This document shows, piece by piece, positions 30,601 to 39,747 of a DNA stretch of 64,000 nucleotides. Position 1 is the first letter of the stretch. Each line of letters begins with the position of its first letter. The notes beneath the pieces are model-generated. The model searched no databases. It was not told the DNA's origin and saw only the letters and a list, made by a program, of their open reading frames with translations. The position numbers and the translations under genes are program-made. The stretch comes from Asparagopsis taxiformis (lineage: Eukaryota; Rhodophyta; Florideophyceae; Bonnemaisoniales; Bonnemaisoniaceae): positions 124,001 to 188,000 of the forward strand of contig JALQPE010002041.1 in NCBI GenBank assembly GCA_030407315.1. Direction: 5' to 3'.

Positions 30601-33270
30601 GCGCTTAAAACAAGCAAGAACCCTCACCTACAGGAATCTGCTGCCAGAGCGTTATCGAAATTGGCGATACGTCTTTCAACGAGAGAATCCAAGAAACCGT
30701 TAAGTCTTATGTTGAAGAATTTAACGAAGCATCTAACTGCGGACCAAACTATCTCAGACAAAAAGATTATGAACTCAATGAATGCATCAGTTGGAATTGA
30801 AATAGATGGAGCTGCCCTCGCCAAGCGTGGGGCTATATCGTCTTTCCGAGCGTTCTGTCAAGAGTTCAAGAAGGAGTTGTTCGTTCAACTACCATGGCTC
30901 TGGAGCCGTCTAGAAGATCCATTGAAGTCTACAGACTTCAGATCGGCAACTCGTGATGTCATAGAAGCTCTGATTATCATGCGTTTCATTGTGGGATATG
31001 TTGATCCCGGGCTCCACGCGTCTGTTGCTTCGCTCTTTCCATACGTCATCAAAGCATGCGCTGCCCCTCATACTGGTTATGTAGACTATGGTCCCTCATG
31101 TCTCGCAGACGCCGTTCATGCTATACCTGGGGAAGGTATGCAGAATGTGGTGACCAGGCTTGTTCCCCTACTCGCAGGTACGGAAAGAGATAAGGAGTCA
31201 GATCGAAGCTCCCGGCAAGGTGCTGCGACTACCCTCCGTGCAATTGTTTCTCGCATGGGTACTGATCTCATTCCATACGCTGCGTTCATGGTTGTACCAA
31301 TGATGACGAGAATGGTTGATGAAGATGAGGTCGTACGAGACGCCTCAGCTGGAGTGTTTGGAACGCTTGTACGCCTGATGCCTCTTGAAGGAGGGACCCC
31401 TGACGACCCGCAGATGAGTGAATCTATGGCTGCGGAGAGGGAAGATGCCCGGAAGTTTCTGGGACAATTGCTGGGCACAGAACCCCGTGCACACTACGAA
31501 CTACCAGTAGAAATTGGAGATGGTATCACCCTGAGGAAATATCAACAAGAGTGCTTGGATTGGTTGGCATTTTTGAATAGATATGGTCTACATGGGGCCT
31601 TGTGCGACGACATGGGACTTGGAAAGACTTTGATGACATTGTGTATGATCGCAGGTGACTATACTACTGTATCAGCGAATGGAGTTTGCTACCCATCTTT
31701 GGTCGTGTGCCCGAGCACAATTGTAGCCCATTGGGTTCAAGAAGCGGAAAGATTCTTTGGAAATGTTCTCAAAGGGCTTTTGCACTATGCCGGGCCGCCG
31801 AAGACGCGTACCAGATTACGGCAGTATGTTGATTTTCAGCAAGCATCGCTAATTGTCACAAGTTATGATGTGTTGAGCAATGATCTTCGATACTTTGAGA
31901 ACTTGCGATGGAATTACGTTGCCCTCGATGAAGGGCATGTGATCAAGAACTCCAAAACCAGAGCTGCAAAGGCGGTAAGAGCTTTGTCGGCCAACCACAG
32001 ACTTGTCCTTACTGGAACTCCCATCCAGAATTCAGTATTAGAGCTGTGGTCAATATTTGACTTTTTGATGCCCGGCTTCCTCGGAACTGAGAAAAGCTTC
32101 AAAGACAACTACTCGAAGCCTATAATGGCATCTCAGGATCAAAAATGCAGCGAGGCGGATCAAGAAAAAGGTATGGTGGCGACGGAAGCGCTTCATCGGC
32201 AAGTATTGCCATTTGTCTTGAGACGCCTGAAGGATGATGTATTGGCTGAATTGCCTCCCAAGATCATGCAAGACTATCATTGCAATATGACCCGCCTTCA
32301 GAAACGCTTATATCAAGAATTTGCAAGAGATGTAGCAGGGGGAGGAACCCCTGCAGATGGGGATGACGTTTCGTCAGGAAAGAACAGCCATGTGTTCAAA
32401 GCCCTTTCTTACATGAGGAGATTATGTAGTCATCCAAAACTTGTTCTGAAGGATGGGACGCCAATTTATGGTGAAATTCAGGAAGACTTGCGTGCAGAAG
32501 GAAAGTCTATTCACGATATTGATTCGAGTGCGAAACTTGTTGGTCTGATGAACATTCTGCATGAGTGTGGCATTGGTGTTGTTCAGTCAATAGCGCGAGA
32601 TTCTGGAGGACACAGAGTGCTGATCTTTGCGCAACTGAAAGCAATGTTGGATTTGGTTGAAACAGATTTGTTCAGCAAGCATATGCCGGAAGTCACCTAT
32701 CTTCGCCTAGATGGCTCGGTGGAAACATCGAAACGTCAGAGCATTGTTACCAGATTTAACGCAGACCCCACCATTGATTGTCTCTTACTTACAACTCAAG
32801 TAGGTGGCCTGGGTCTCAACTTGACGGGGGCAGATACCGTCATTTTCCTTGAACACGACTGGAATCCAACAAAAGATTTGCAAGCCATGGACCGTGCCCA
32901 TCGTATGGGCCAAAAGCGCACTGTCAATGTGTATCGATTGATCACGAAAGGCACGCTTGAAGAGAAGATCATGAGCATGCAGAAGTTCAAAACACATATC
33001 GCAAATACCGTGGTGAATCGAGAAAACTCCAATTTGCAGAGTATGAACACAGAGCAACTCCTGGATCTATTCAAAGTTGAAAATGATGATGATAACGATG
33101 GTGATGATGATCGCAATGCAGCTGCGTCGATGGGTGCAGGGAAGGGTATGAAAGCTGCCCTGGCCGGCTTGGATGAACTCTGGGGTGAAGACCAATACGA
33201 AGAAGAATTCAATGTCGACGACTTCAGAGCGGGAATGGGTGTGGCAGGACCCAGCCAAACTGCCTCATAA
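27634..33270 (+). CDS. BTAF1: TATA-binding-protein-associated ATPase BTAF1/Mot1
   Basis: The protein has 1878 residues in one uninterrupted exon. BTAF1/Mot1 uses ATP to strip TBP from DNA and redistribute it between promoters. Residues 1 to about 1260 are HEAT repeats with the family opening TRLDGLIALLDSGSNSAVRKMAANQIGDL and the WDFQPTCEALKMGLLEPSWEWRHGAALGLR region. The Snf2 ATPase follows: motif I DDMGLGKT near residue 1325, the Walker B box DEGH at 1432-1435 (the Mot1-type variant of DEAH), LTGTPIQN, and the C-terminal lobe with QAMDRAHRMGQKR from residue 1750. The C-terminal tail contains the family's MQKFKTHIANTVVNRENSNL block and an acidic Asp-rich run. Length and motifs are complete. 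Confidence 0.97.
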   Translation: MGGNNLSGASTRLDGLIALLDSGSNSAVRKMAANQIGDLVAAHPSETRPVLRRVRRLLRSPVWDTRVAAGLAIASIAESSPRFAPQTDQIPVKQSDQPFNVAPSTSVKSEETICAKDEPKPLESLDPSLFPDRAGDSPISILTTGLRFDSLDIDKLMDGGAMLFGSSGDEYKSSEMDIAAQRARLKADLGLDDRFTNSSDMLGLKDEDLVIRQSSVQVQSAQKSLSPTTLPTADVVAEMSGETLSARERNRLKREAKKRYRQSTNMGLGRPPKRPRGPGDAPNGEVDGGGAEVFSLSQMAKQNNEEDEEFEKAFGSHLWDFQPTCEALKMGLLEPSWEWRHGAALGLRQILMRHAGSAGRCTPGPAGDEENARWLEDVCCRLLCVLAMDRFGDFVGDAVVAPVRETAAMTIGASARAMSQENTLSLVSKIFYLLRTRSSSQWEVRHAALLGIRYVLAAKDTMAVELLALTFSNITEGLRDQDDDVRAIAAEALLPVASKIMSCQPHSVPRLVTILWEALLDLDDISASTSSVLRLLSEITSSPSHSGCNRLWLELDMFTECSDDETGAADEPESKGGKAGDISTVLVELVPRLWPFLRHSSKSVRRAAVTLLEKVTMVFPDEELLVWARPLCAEMLTRLFRNILLETETDIIEVSRTVWSRLLKAFGASQTHAHSLPQIAGPLLLHWLQVSSHETRAEAGMYDETQTKTKVTPAARRRSAAAAARRAAKARKAKKSGSVIPQTAHDGDSATVVEGPYDAVKMQHNAAAALGLLAVFWPADDSTLRTHLCEALQGPYATSRRVATDVCGQWAVLSHSPAFTFDSIICGFLEAEVEGRGKCPIAEVGVSAGSFFSDSLAFVDTIPPAAAAEISTIGTMKQSLADGKKAVSARDYPTAAYHALLVKPHMSQLVTGDMWGYLLNLMRDGGIQKRRLESFESLRMRILSSIGYMGVREDSNKVALASSATASLVSAPGYSLPLKVGPFIKSLMAALKTSKNPHLQESAARALSKLAIRLSTRESKKPLSLMLKNLTKHLTADQTISDKKIMNSMNASVGIEIDGAALAKRGAISSFRAFCQEFKKELFVQLPWLWSRLEDPLKSTDFRSATRDVIEALIIMRFIVGYVDPGLHASVASLFPYVIKACAAPHTGYVDYGPSCLADAVHAIPGEGMQNVVTRLVPLLAGTERDKESDRSSRQGAATTLRAIVSRMGTDLIPYAAFMVVPMMTRMVDEDEVVRDASAGVFGTLVRLMPLEGGTPDDPQMSESMAAEREDARKFLGQLLGTEPRAHYELPVEIGDGITLRKYQQECLDWLAFLNRYGLHGALCDDMGLGKTLMTLCMIAGDYTTVSANGVCYPSLVVCPSTIVAHWVQEAERFFGNVLKGLLHYAGPPKTRTRLRQYVDFQQASLIVTSYDVLSNDLRYFENLRWNYVALDEGHVIKNSKTRAAKAVRALSANHRLVLTGTPIQNSVLELWSIFDFLMPGFLGTEKSFKDNYSKPIMASQDQKCSEADQEKGMVATEALHRQVLPFVLRRLKDDVLAELPPKIMQDYHCNMTRLQKRLYQEFARDVAGGGTPADGDDVSSGKNSHVFKALSYMRRLCSHPKLVLKDGTPIYGEIQEDLRAEGKSIHDIDSSAKLVGLMNILHECGIGVVQSIARDSGGHRVLIFAQLKAMLDLVETDLFSKHMPEVTYLRLDGSVETSKRQSIVTRFNADPTIDCLLLTTQVGGLGLNLTGADTVIFLEHDWNPTKDLQAMDRAHRMGQKRTVNVYRLITKGTLEEKIMSMQKFKTHIANTVVNRENSNLQSMNTEQLLDLFKVENDDDNDGDDDRNAAASMGAGKGMKAALAGLDELWGEDQYEEEFNVDDFRAGMGVAGPSQTAS

Positions 33271-33491
33271 GGATGAGCAGCTGCAGGTCGTCAGTTGTTC
33301 AATTTTTGTTTGGATAGAGCACAACTTGATCCACACAGTAACTCAGTTGAATGGTTTCTTATCGTTTCCTTGGTTGTTTCGTAGCATGGGCTGTATCGTA
33401 TGTGTATTTATCTACAACACAGCAATAACTGAGAACTAACTAAAAACTCATACCACATACTGGAACTCAGACACTGTGAAACAGAGCTCTT

Positions 33492-34838
33492 TCAAGTCGT
33501 ATACTCAGCATTAATCTCTACGTATTTGTAGGACAAATCGCATCCCCAAGCGACTCCTCGCCCTGTTTCATCTCCAACGCGGACATCTATCACCACCGTA
33601 TCACTGTCCGAAAGGTATCCATCTTCTGATGCAGCAGCTTTTTCCACCATGTACTTACTTGCCGCCTTCTCATCAAAGGGTAACGGGTTACCATCCTTCA
33701 TTAGCATGTGGTCACCCAATCGAATCTCCAAACGATTGACATCAAACTGAACACCAGCTCTGCCTGCAGCAGCAGCAATCCGTCCCCAATTCGGATCCCT
33801 TCCAAAAATCGCTGCCTTTGTCAGATTCGATCCTGCAATTGTTTTCGCAATGCTACGCGCGTCTGCATCATTCTCCGTTCCAGACACTCGCACCTCTACG
33901 AGGACAGTTGCCCCTTCACCATCCCGTGCGATACTTTTCGCCAAATAAATCAACGTCTTCGTTAGCAAACCCTCCACTGCCTCAGCTTGCGGAGACAATT
34001 CTTCGTTTACAACCAATCCAGCGGCGCCACTGGCCAGAGCACATACAACGTCATTCGTCGACGTATCTCCATCAACTGTGATTGAATTGAAAGACGTTTC
34101 TACGGCTCTTTTCAGCATACGTTGCCACAACGTCTGTTCAACATCAGCATCACAGGTGACAACGGCGAGCATCGTTGCCATGTTGGGATGAATCATTCCG
34201 GATCCCTTACACATACCACCGACAGTAATCTTTGTACCATTCACGACATGCTCATATGCCACTTGTTTCATCTTGAGATCGGTGGTCATGATGGCCTGTG
34301 CTGCATCTGTTCCGGCTTGTTCCGAACCGTTTGCGATTTGGACAATTTTCGGAAGTGCGTCCCGCATCAGTTCAATATCGAATCGCCGTCCAATGACTCC
34401 TGTTGAGCAGATGAAGATATTGGACGGATCACATCCAATAGCATCTGCGGCAATAACAGTCGTTTGAACTGCATCATCATAGCCAGCATGACCAGTGCCG
34501 GCATTAGCCTGACCTGAGTTGAGTACAACAGCGGCAATTTTTCCATCAGATTTGTGCACATTTTGTTCGGAGATGTCGACTGGTGCAGCACGAAGCAATG
34601 TCTTTGTATAAACGCCTGCAGCGGTTACTGGGGTGTTGTTTTGTGAGATCACAACGGCTAGATCTGGCTGACCGGATGGTTTGAACCCAGCTGTGTAACC
34701 TGCAGCTTTGAAGCCTTTTGGAGAGGTCACGCCACCATCTACCTGTGTCTGCATTTTGGGAGTGCGGCAACTGCAAATTGAAAGGTGCGGTCGGATTTGG
34801 CTGCCAGAAAAAGCCGAGGTGAATTGAAAGGCGGGCAT
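33492..34838 (-). CDS. ARGJ: Arginine biosynthesis bifunctional protein ArgJ (ornithine acetyltransferase)
   Basis: The protein has 448 residues. It transfers the acetyl group from N-acetylornithine to glutamate and can also make acetylglutamate, closing the cyclic arginine route in the plastid or mitochondrion. Residues 1-30 are Ser/Arg/Phe-containing without acidic residues and look like a leader (MPAFQFTSAF). Family blocks: AGGVYTK-type VTAAGVYTKTL, NSGQANAGTG, STGVIGR, and the autocleavage site GSGMIHPNMATMLAVVTCD with the nucleophile Thr222, then FNSITVDGDTSTND and DPNWGRI. The C-terminus is complete. Single exon; it follows BTAF1 convergently, with about 220 bases between stops. Confidence 0.95.
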   Translation of the reverse strand: MPAFQFTSAFSGSQIRPHLSICSCRTPKMQTQVDGGVTSPKGFKAAGYTAGFKPSGQPDLAVVISQNNTPVTAAGVYTKTLLRAAPVDISEQNVHKSDGKIAAVVLNSGQANAGTGHAGYDDAVQTTVIAADAIGCDPSNIFICSTGVIGRRFDIELMRDALPKIVQIANGSEQAGTDAAQAIMTTDLKMKQVAYEHVVNGTKITVGGMCKGSGMIHPNMATMLAVVTCDADVEQTLWQRMLKRAVETSFNSITVDGDTSTNDVVCALASGAAGLVVNEELSPQAEAVEGLLTKTLIYLAKSIARDGEGATVLVEVRVSGTENDADARSIAKTIAGSNLTKAAIFGRDPNWGRIAAAAGRAGVQFDVNRLEIRLGDHMLMKDGNPLPFDEKAASKYMVEKAAASEDGYLSDSDTVVIDVRVGDETGRGVAWGCDLSYKYVEINAEYTT

Positions 34839-35246
34839 TTGGAGATAGGTAGGAGTGTTAGGAAAAGGATACGATTTGTTGATACCTGCTTAGATTATAT
34901 GCGAGATGAAGATGCAACGGAGTTGAGATGTGGGGCAGGTGCAATCGATGCACTGCTGGGTGATCACGGAAATTGATGCAGTGAACGTGCGCTGGACGTC
35001 CCTATCTTTTGATATTGACAGTTGAAGATACCAGGAGGGTACCCGATGGTATCAGAGACCTGAGCCCAATTTCAGAATTGGTAAAAGCATTGAATGACAA
35101 TCTCCAAGAGGCGGAACCGCACGTGTCACGCGGCGTGATGCAAGGTTTGGCATAGTAGTCACGTTTGCTTGACACCATTGTTATGCTGCGCTGCGCTGGC
35201 TGACGTGGTGCGAAATTATATTTAGCATCATAGAAGAATCTTGTAC
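34839..35246. other. Upstream region of ArgJ with a dyad at 35027-35053
   Basis: No gene supported. GATACCA at 35027-35033 and TGGTATC at 35047-35053 form a 7-bp inverted repeat around GGGTACCC (35037-35044), itself a perfect 8-bp palindrome. It lies about 200 bases upstream of the ArgJ start. Confidence 0.45.
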
Positions 35247-35744
35247 TCAACCCTTTACTCGTCTCTTCTTCGGTTTCGGTGCATGCGGGTTGGCGTTTCT
35301 GTAAAATTCGCCAAGAAGCTCCACACACTGCTTTGCCTCGACACCTTTGACAACTTCTGGAATAAACATTTGGCCATTATCGCGTTTGCGTTCGAAATCT
35401 TGACGGTACATATCTAATGATCTAACCGAGCCACATCCTCCAAACCTTGGATTCTCACATCCAAAAACAATCTTTCCAATGATCCCGTACTGCACAATGG
35501 CTGATGCACACATCACGCAAGGTTCACAAGTGACATAAAGCGTCAATTCACCCCTGTCAAATCGCTGTCCATCCTCAAGAGCTTCAAATGCCACCAGTTC
35601 GGCATGTGATGTCGCATTACCCCTTTCATTCGTTCTATTTGATCCAACACACACCAACGTGCCATCCGCTTTTGTCACTGCGCATCCGACAGGGACCTCG
35701 CCTCTCGCGAGTGCGTTGCGTGCTTCCGAAATGGCTATGTCCAT
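35247..35744 (-). CDS. ADAT2: tRNA-specific adenosine deaminase 2
   Basis: The protein has 165 residues. It is the catalytic subunit of the enzyme that turns adenosine 34 of tRNA anticodons into inosine. The zinc and catalytic motifs of the TadA/ADAT2 family are intact: SHAELVAFEAL (His47, proton-shuttling Glu49) and TCEPCVMCASAI (zinc Cys76 and Cys79), followed by VFGCENPRFGGCGSV, typical of ADAT2. The N-terminus is short, beginning directly in the first helix (MDIAISEARNALARGEVPVGC), so the usual residues before it are missing or in an unseen exon. The C-terminus ends in a basic PKPKKRRVKG tail that may bind RNA or act as nuclear signal. Its partner ADAT3 is not in the window. Confidence 0.9.
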   Translation of the reverse strand: MDIAISEARNALARGEVPVGCAVTKADGTLVCVGSNRTNERGNATSHAELVAFEALEDGQRFDRGELTLYVTCEPCVMCASAIVQYGIIGKIVFGCENPRFGGCGSVRSLDMYRQDFERKRDNGQMFIPEVVKGVEAKQCVELLGEFYRNANPHAPKPKKRRVKG

Positions 35745-36276
35745 CCGACTGCTGGACTAGAGGAAATGCTGACTGTGCCCTTGCTGGATTGTTCCAGAGT
35801 AGACTCGAAGCGCGTCAAAAAACAGCGTTGTATGTACCGTAATCGTTCCAAATTTTGTCACTTCCAGTAGAAATGCCTCCTCCGGACGTGTGCACAATAC
35901 CCAAGAGGCAGTGCTGCTCGTTCGTTATCCAGAATTGCTTTGCTTTCCGAGTAACATAAATGCGCGGAATGTGCACGTGTGGATTCAAGATATAGTAACT
36001 TCCAGGCTGGTGGGAAAACCAATAAAGCTGACGGCATTGGTCGTAGAATCGTAGAAATATAATTCACACGTACGTACCCTAGCAATCAAATTTTAAAGGC
36101 TCTGAAATAGACTTTCTCATCAAGTCATATGTACGTCACGCCAGCTTGCCAAGTTCTTCCGCACCCACATTTCCTCTTCTAAAATTGGTTGTCTCATCAG
36201 CCGCATCCCCTCACATATCGTGCGAACCACCTCTCAACAGTTGACTACTTCGAGTTCACATCCCGCCCGATTCAAA
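35745..36276. other. Divergent promoter region of ADAT2 and thioredoxin reductase
   Basis: No gene supported. The thioredoxin reductase frame is open upstream to a GTG at 36220, but the ATG at 36277 is preferred. Confidence 0.5.
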
Positions 36277-37347
36277 ATGTCTGCTCCTGAGGCCGAGCCT
36301 GAAAAAGTAGTCATCATCGGATCAGGTCCGGCAGCGCACACTGCTGCAATCTACCTGGCACGTGCAGAGCTACAGCCCGTCATGTATGAAGGGTTTCTCG
36401 CAGCGGGTGTCGCAGCAGGTGGTCAGCTAACGACAACGACCGATGTGGAAAACTTTCCCGGTTTCCCAGATGGAATTGGCGGGCCTGCGATCACCGAATT
36501 GTTCAAACAACAATCGATTCGATTCGGCACGCGCATTCACACTGAGACCGTTTCATCCATCGATTTGTCCGTTCGACCCTTCAAGATCAGCGGAGAATTT
36601 GGCACCGACTGCACCGCACAGACTGTCGTTCTGGCGACAGGCGCCACAGCTAGACGGCTCGATATCCCTGGCTGTCGCGATGGTGAATACTGGCAAAAAG
36701 GGGTCAGCGCATGCGCTGTTTGCGATGGAGCTGCTCCTATCTTCCGCGATAACGTACTTGCCGTTATTGGAGGCGGTGATTCCGCAATGGAGGAAGCCAA
36801 TTTTTTGACCAAGTTCGGCTCAAAGGTGCTTATTATTCATCGTCGTGACACGCTGAGAGCTTCTAAGATTATGCAACGTAGAGCGCAGAACAATCCGAAG
36901 ATCGAGTTTTTGTATTCTCATGTCGTTGAAGAAGCGAAGGGTGATGGAAAACTACTGCAGACAATCGTTGTGCGAAACGTCAAGGATGATACGACAAGAG
37001 AAATCGAATGTAGTGGTATTTTCTTCGCCATTGGTCATGAGCCAAATGTATCATTTTTGAACGGTCAACTTGAACTTGACGAACAGAATTACGTTATCAC
37101 CAAACCGGACTCTACCGAAACAAGCGTTCCTGGCGTCTTTGCTGCTGGAGACGTGCAAGACAAGAAGTGGAGACAGGCGATTACTGCGGCAGGAACAGGA
37201 TGCATGGCTGCGCTGCAGATTGAAAACTACTTGGAAGAATTGCACGAGGAGGCGGAACCGCCTATAGCTGAAGATGCGCAAGAGGAAAAGGTAAATAATG
37301 ACGCTGACGCAGAGCAACCCTTGAATGAGGATGTGGCGGAAGAGTAG
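36277..37347 (+). CDS. NADPH-dependent thioredoxin reductase (NTRA/B type)
   Basis: The protein has 356 residues from the ATG at 36277. Low-molecular-weight thioredoxin reductase, passing electrons from NADPH through FAD to thioredoxin. FAD motif [16 protein letters not shown] at residues 11-26, [17 protein letters not shown], the redox centre CAVC (Cys146 and Cys149) within [11 protein letters not shown], the NADPH motif [15 protein letters not shown], the HRRDTLRAS loop and the C-terminal FAD contact [27 protein letters not shown]. About 35 acidic residues at the end ([12 protein letters not shown]...) are an addition to the usual enzyme. There is no thioredoxin domain, so it is not the chloroplast NTRC fusion. 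No leader in this reading, so cytosolic or, with an upstream start, mitochondrial. Confidence 0.93.
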   Translation: MSAPEAEPEKVVIIGSGPAAHTAAIYLARAELQPVMYEGFLAAGVAAGGQLTTTTDVENFPGFPDGIGGPAITELFKQQSIRFGTRIHTETVSSIDLSVRPFKISGEFGTDCTAQTVVLATGATARRLDIPGCRDGEYWQKGVSACAVCDGAAPIFRDNVLAVIGGGDSAMEEANFLTKFGSKVLIIHRRDTLRASKIMQRRAQNNPKIEFLYSHVVEEAKGDGKLLQTIVVRNVKDDTTREIECSGIFFAIGHEPNVSFLNGQLELDEQNYVITKPDSTETSVPGVFAAGDVQDKKWRQAITAAGTGCMAALQIENYLEELHEEAEPPIAEDAQEEKVNNDADAEQPLNEDVAEE

Positions 37348-37692
37348 TCGTATTAATAGTCTGTCCTTTAACTCATCTATCAACTTTTCCGAGATGTTAC
37401 AAAGGATACAAGGGCGCAGATGGCTTCTGACGTCAAGTGGCAAATCACCGATTGATTGAAAGGTAAATGTGGCCAGAATCGGGGTCAAGAGGCGACATAC
37501 ATCCCCCCGTTGCATTACCCATTGGTTCCATTGGATAATGCCTTTCGCATGTGAAACTTGCGCATGCGCGATATAGTTAGAGCACCAAAGCTATAAATCC
37601 ATTTGGGGGATCTTCAACGGTTTTCCGCACGCAGCAATATCAGATGAGAACGAGCTTGGACTCGCCCATTATTTCCGTGGTAAAGTAAACAC
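37348..37692. other. Convergent intergenic region, no gene seen
   Basis: It lies between the 3' ends of the thioredoxin reductase and bS6 genes. No recognisable feature. Confidence 0.5.
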
Positions 37693-38325
37693 TCAGTTTC
37701 GTGCAGGAGGATCTTTATCCATATCCAAAATCCATTCCAAACCCACCGGCTTGTTCTCCGACGCAGGTTTCGACGACGCCTTCAAACTGGCCACAACCTC
37801 ATTGATATCGCCACCAGCATCCGAGCGGAAACCAGGGCGGCCATCGGCTTCACCGGCGGCGTGCTGTTGCGGTTTGTAGGTGACGCCATGCGGAAACTCG
37901 CGCTCATACTCCTGCAGGAATTTTTTGAGCGCATACTGAGGATCGGCGGGGTCGAGATTACTGCCGGAGGGGGGCCGAGCGTCGACGTCGGCAATGGGCT
38001 CAACGGCGTCTTGCAAGCGTCGTTTCACGGGCAAGTAGCGAAGTATTCTTTCATCCACGCTCAATTGTCGCATCACTTCTGCCAGCGCTTTCGGTGAGGC
38101 GAATGCACACACGTTGACGTAGAAGCCGGTATCGTAATTGACCTGGTTGCGACGAATTCGATAGGCGAGCTCGCGTGGACCCTGCCCCCGCGCGCCCAAC
38201 GGGCTGATTCGCGTCAATGTTGCGCCCTCGGATATGAAGGCATGACATGTCTTGCGGAGCAGGTCTGCGAGATCTGCGCGCGTGAGCTTGCCGTGCGCGA
38301 GACACAGCAGTTCGTAATACGGCAT
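37693..38325 (-). CDS. Mitochondrial ribosomal protein bS6
   Basis: The protein has 210 residues. The first 110 residues are the bS6 fold: MPYYELLCLAHGKLTRADLADLLRKT, LGARGQGPRELAYRIRRNQ, YDTGFYVNVCAFASPKALAEVMRQLSVDERILRYLPVKR. It starts directly with the MPxYEL block, as the mitochondrial protein does in other eukaryotes, without an obvious presequence. The remaining 100 residues are a Pro/Ala/Gly-rich extension not found in bacterial S6. The plastid rps6 gene is normally retained in red-algal plastid genomes, which supports the mitochondrial assignment. Single exon. Confidence 0.82.
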   Translation of the reverse strand: MPYYELLCLAHGKLTRADLADLLRKTCHAFISEGATLTRISPLGARGQGPRELAYRIRRNQVNYDTGFYVNVCAFASPKALAEVMRQLSVDERILRYLPVKRRLQDAVEPIADVDARPPSGSNLDPADPQYALKKFLQEYEREFPHGVTYKPQQHAAGEADGRPGFRSDAGGDINEVVASLKASSKPASENKPVGLEWILDMDKDPPARN

Positions 38326-38503
38326 TACGAATGCGAGCGGTGGTGGTTGGGCACGTGGGGAAATGGTTGGGATCTAATAAAATGTAGCAATTATTGTTGC
38401 GAGCGGTCGTCGATTTGAGCCGTGCTGTAGTTACGCGCATTTGCGCGTAACATGTTGTATATATCAATGTACAGTGAAACGCTTCGGGATGAGTCTTTAT
38501 TGT

Positions 38504-39424
38504 TCACGAGCTTGGATTTGGAGGCTGCCAGCATTTCTTCCAGATGTATCGCGGGAGATGAAATGAATCTATTGTGCTCTTCCCAACTATGCCGAGACTT
38601 TCCCCGAGATGCTTATCCACAGTGACTATTCGGCCATTGTTCGGATCCTGAAGCTTGTTTTCCTTAATATATGTCCATATCGACTTGAGAATTTGGGCAC
38701 GAGACAACATGCGCTTACCACCACAGATGTCATACAGAGTAGGATCGAGGGTGACTTCCAGATGAATTCCACGACGCCGCGCATGCAATTCCTTCTGAGC
38801 TTTTGCAGAATTCAAGCCTCTCGGGTCCTTCTGACGCGAAACGATACTACTATCAATTGCGCCTCTCTCATCCAAATACTCTTGAAACATCTTATTCGAG
38901 CGCTCCTCATATTCCTTTCCCGCGGCGGTCGGATGGATCAAATGCGGACTGACGAGTGCATGAAGCTGCAACAACGGAAACTCTCCCTCCACGCCCAGCA
39001 AGTTGCTCAGCGGCTCAATGCATCGGAAAAACTTCTTATTATCCGTGACGTACAAGTCATTCTCCTTGATACACTTGCAGAGCGCCGCCACGACAGCGGG
39101 TCTCGTCATCATGTCTGTGCCGAGAAAACTCTGCATCTGCGGCGAAAGAACCATGGCGGTGTTCATGCCGGTTCGTTTCAGAACCGTAGGAGTTGCTGCA
39201 TGATTCTTACCGCCATCAGACTTTTTCGCAGAATTCTTCGGTTTGCGTTGGCGACCGACCACCACCATTGTGGGCTGGGCGTCGCGTCGCGCTGGCCGCC
39301 GATGCAGCGGACTGTCTATTATGGTTCGAACATTGCAGGTTCGGCTGCCTAATTGAGCTTGTCCGCACCAATTCGGCCTTGCAGATAGTATAGAGATGAA
39401 AGATGGATTGAGATTGGAACGCAT
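38504..39424 (-). CDS. Protein with two SWIB/MDM2 domains
   Basis: The protein has 306 residues. Residues 1-50 are basic and Ser/Arg-rich and could target an organelle; a later Met at residue 53 would give a shorter, nuclear-type protein. SWIB domain 1 spans about 90-162 (VLSPQMQSFLG ... VVAALCKCIKENDL) and SWIB domain 2 about 221-298 (LDPTLYDICGGKRMLSRAQILKSIWTYIKENKLQDP). SWIB domains occur in SWI/SNF subunits (BAF60/Rsc6), chlamydial topoisomerase tails and plant organelle nucleoid proteins. The tandem arrangement with a basic N-terminus, without the rest of BAF60, suggests a DNA- or RNA-associated protein; whether nuclear or organellar is open. Confidence 0.8.
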   Translation of the reverse strand: MRSNLNPSFISILSARPNWCGQAQLGSRTCNVRTIIDSPLHRRPARRDAQPTMVVVGRQRKPKNSAKKSDGGKNHAATPTVLKRTGMNTAMVLSPQMQSFLGTDMMTRPAVVAALCKCIKENDLYVTDNKKFFRCIEPLSNLLGVEGEFPLLQLHALVSPHLIHPTAAGKEYEERSNKMFQEYLDERGAIDSSIVSRQKDPRGLNSAKAQKELHARRRGIHLEVTLDPTLYDICGGKRMLSRAQILKSIWTYIKENKLQDPNNGRIVTVDKHLGESLGIVGKSTIDSFHLPRYIWKKCWQPPNPSS

Positions 39425-39747
39425 GAGAGCCTACCAAGTAGTGCCGAAGAGCGAGGTTTATTGCTAGTGCGCGACCAAGGAGTTGCTACTCCATAAAACG
39501 GACACAATGTGCGCGATCCACGTCGAAATGCAATACCCTAATGAGCAATCGCGCATACGATCCGTACAAGATTGGCGAGATGCAAAATCTTAATTCCCAA
39601 AACTATTTCCATCGCACGAATCTCAAAACATTCAACCACAATTCCGCAATTTCGCGACTAACCACCGAGATCGTGTCCTCATCTCCTTTTTCTTTGCACC
39701 AACCATTCCGCCGCTTCCCATCGTCCTCCCCACAACTGCACCCACCA
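39425..39747. other. Divergent region between SWIB and GatB genes
   Basis: No separate gene. The GatB frame is open with an in-frame ATG at 39541, which would add 69 residues to GatB. Confidence 0.5.
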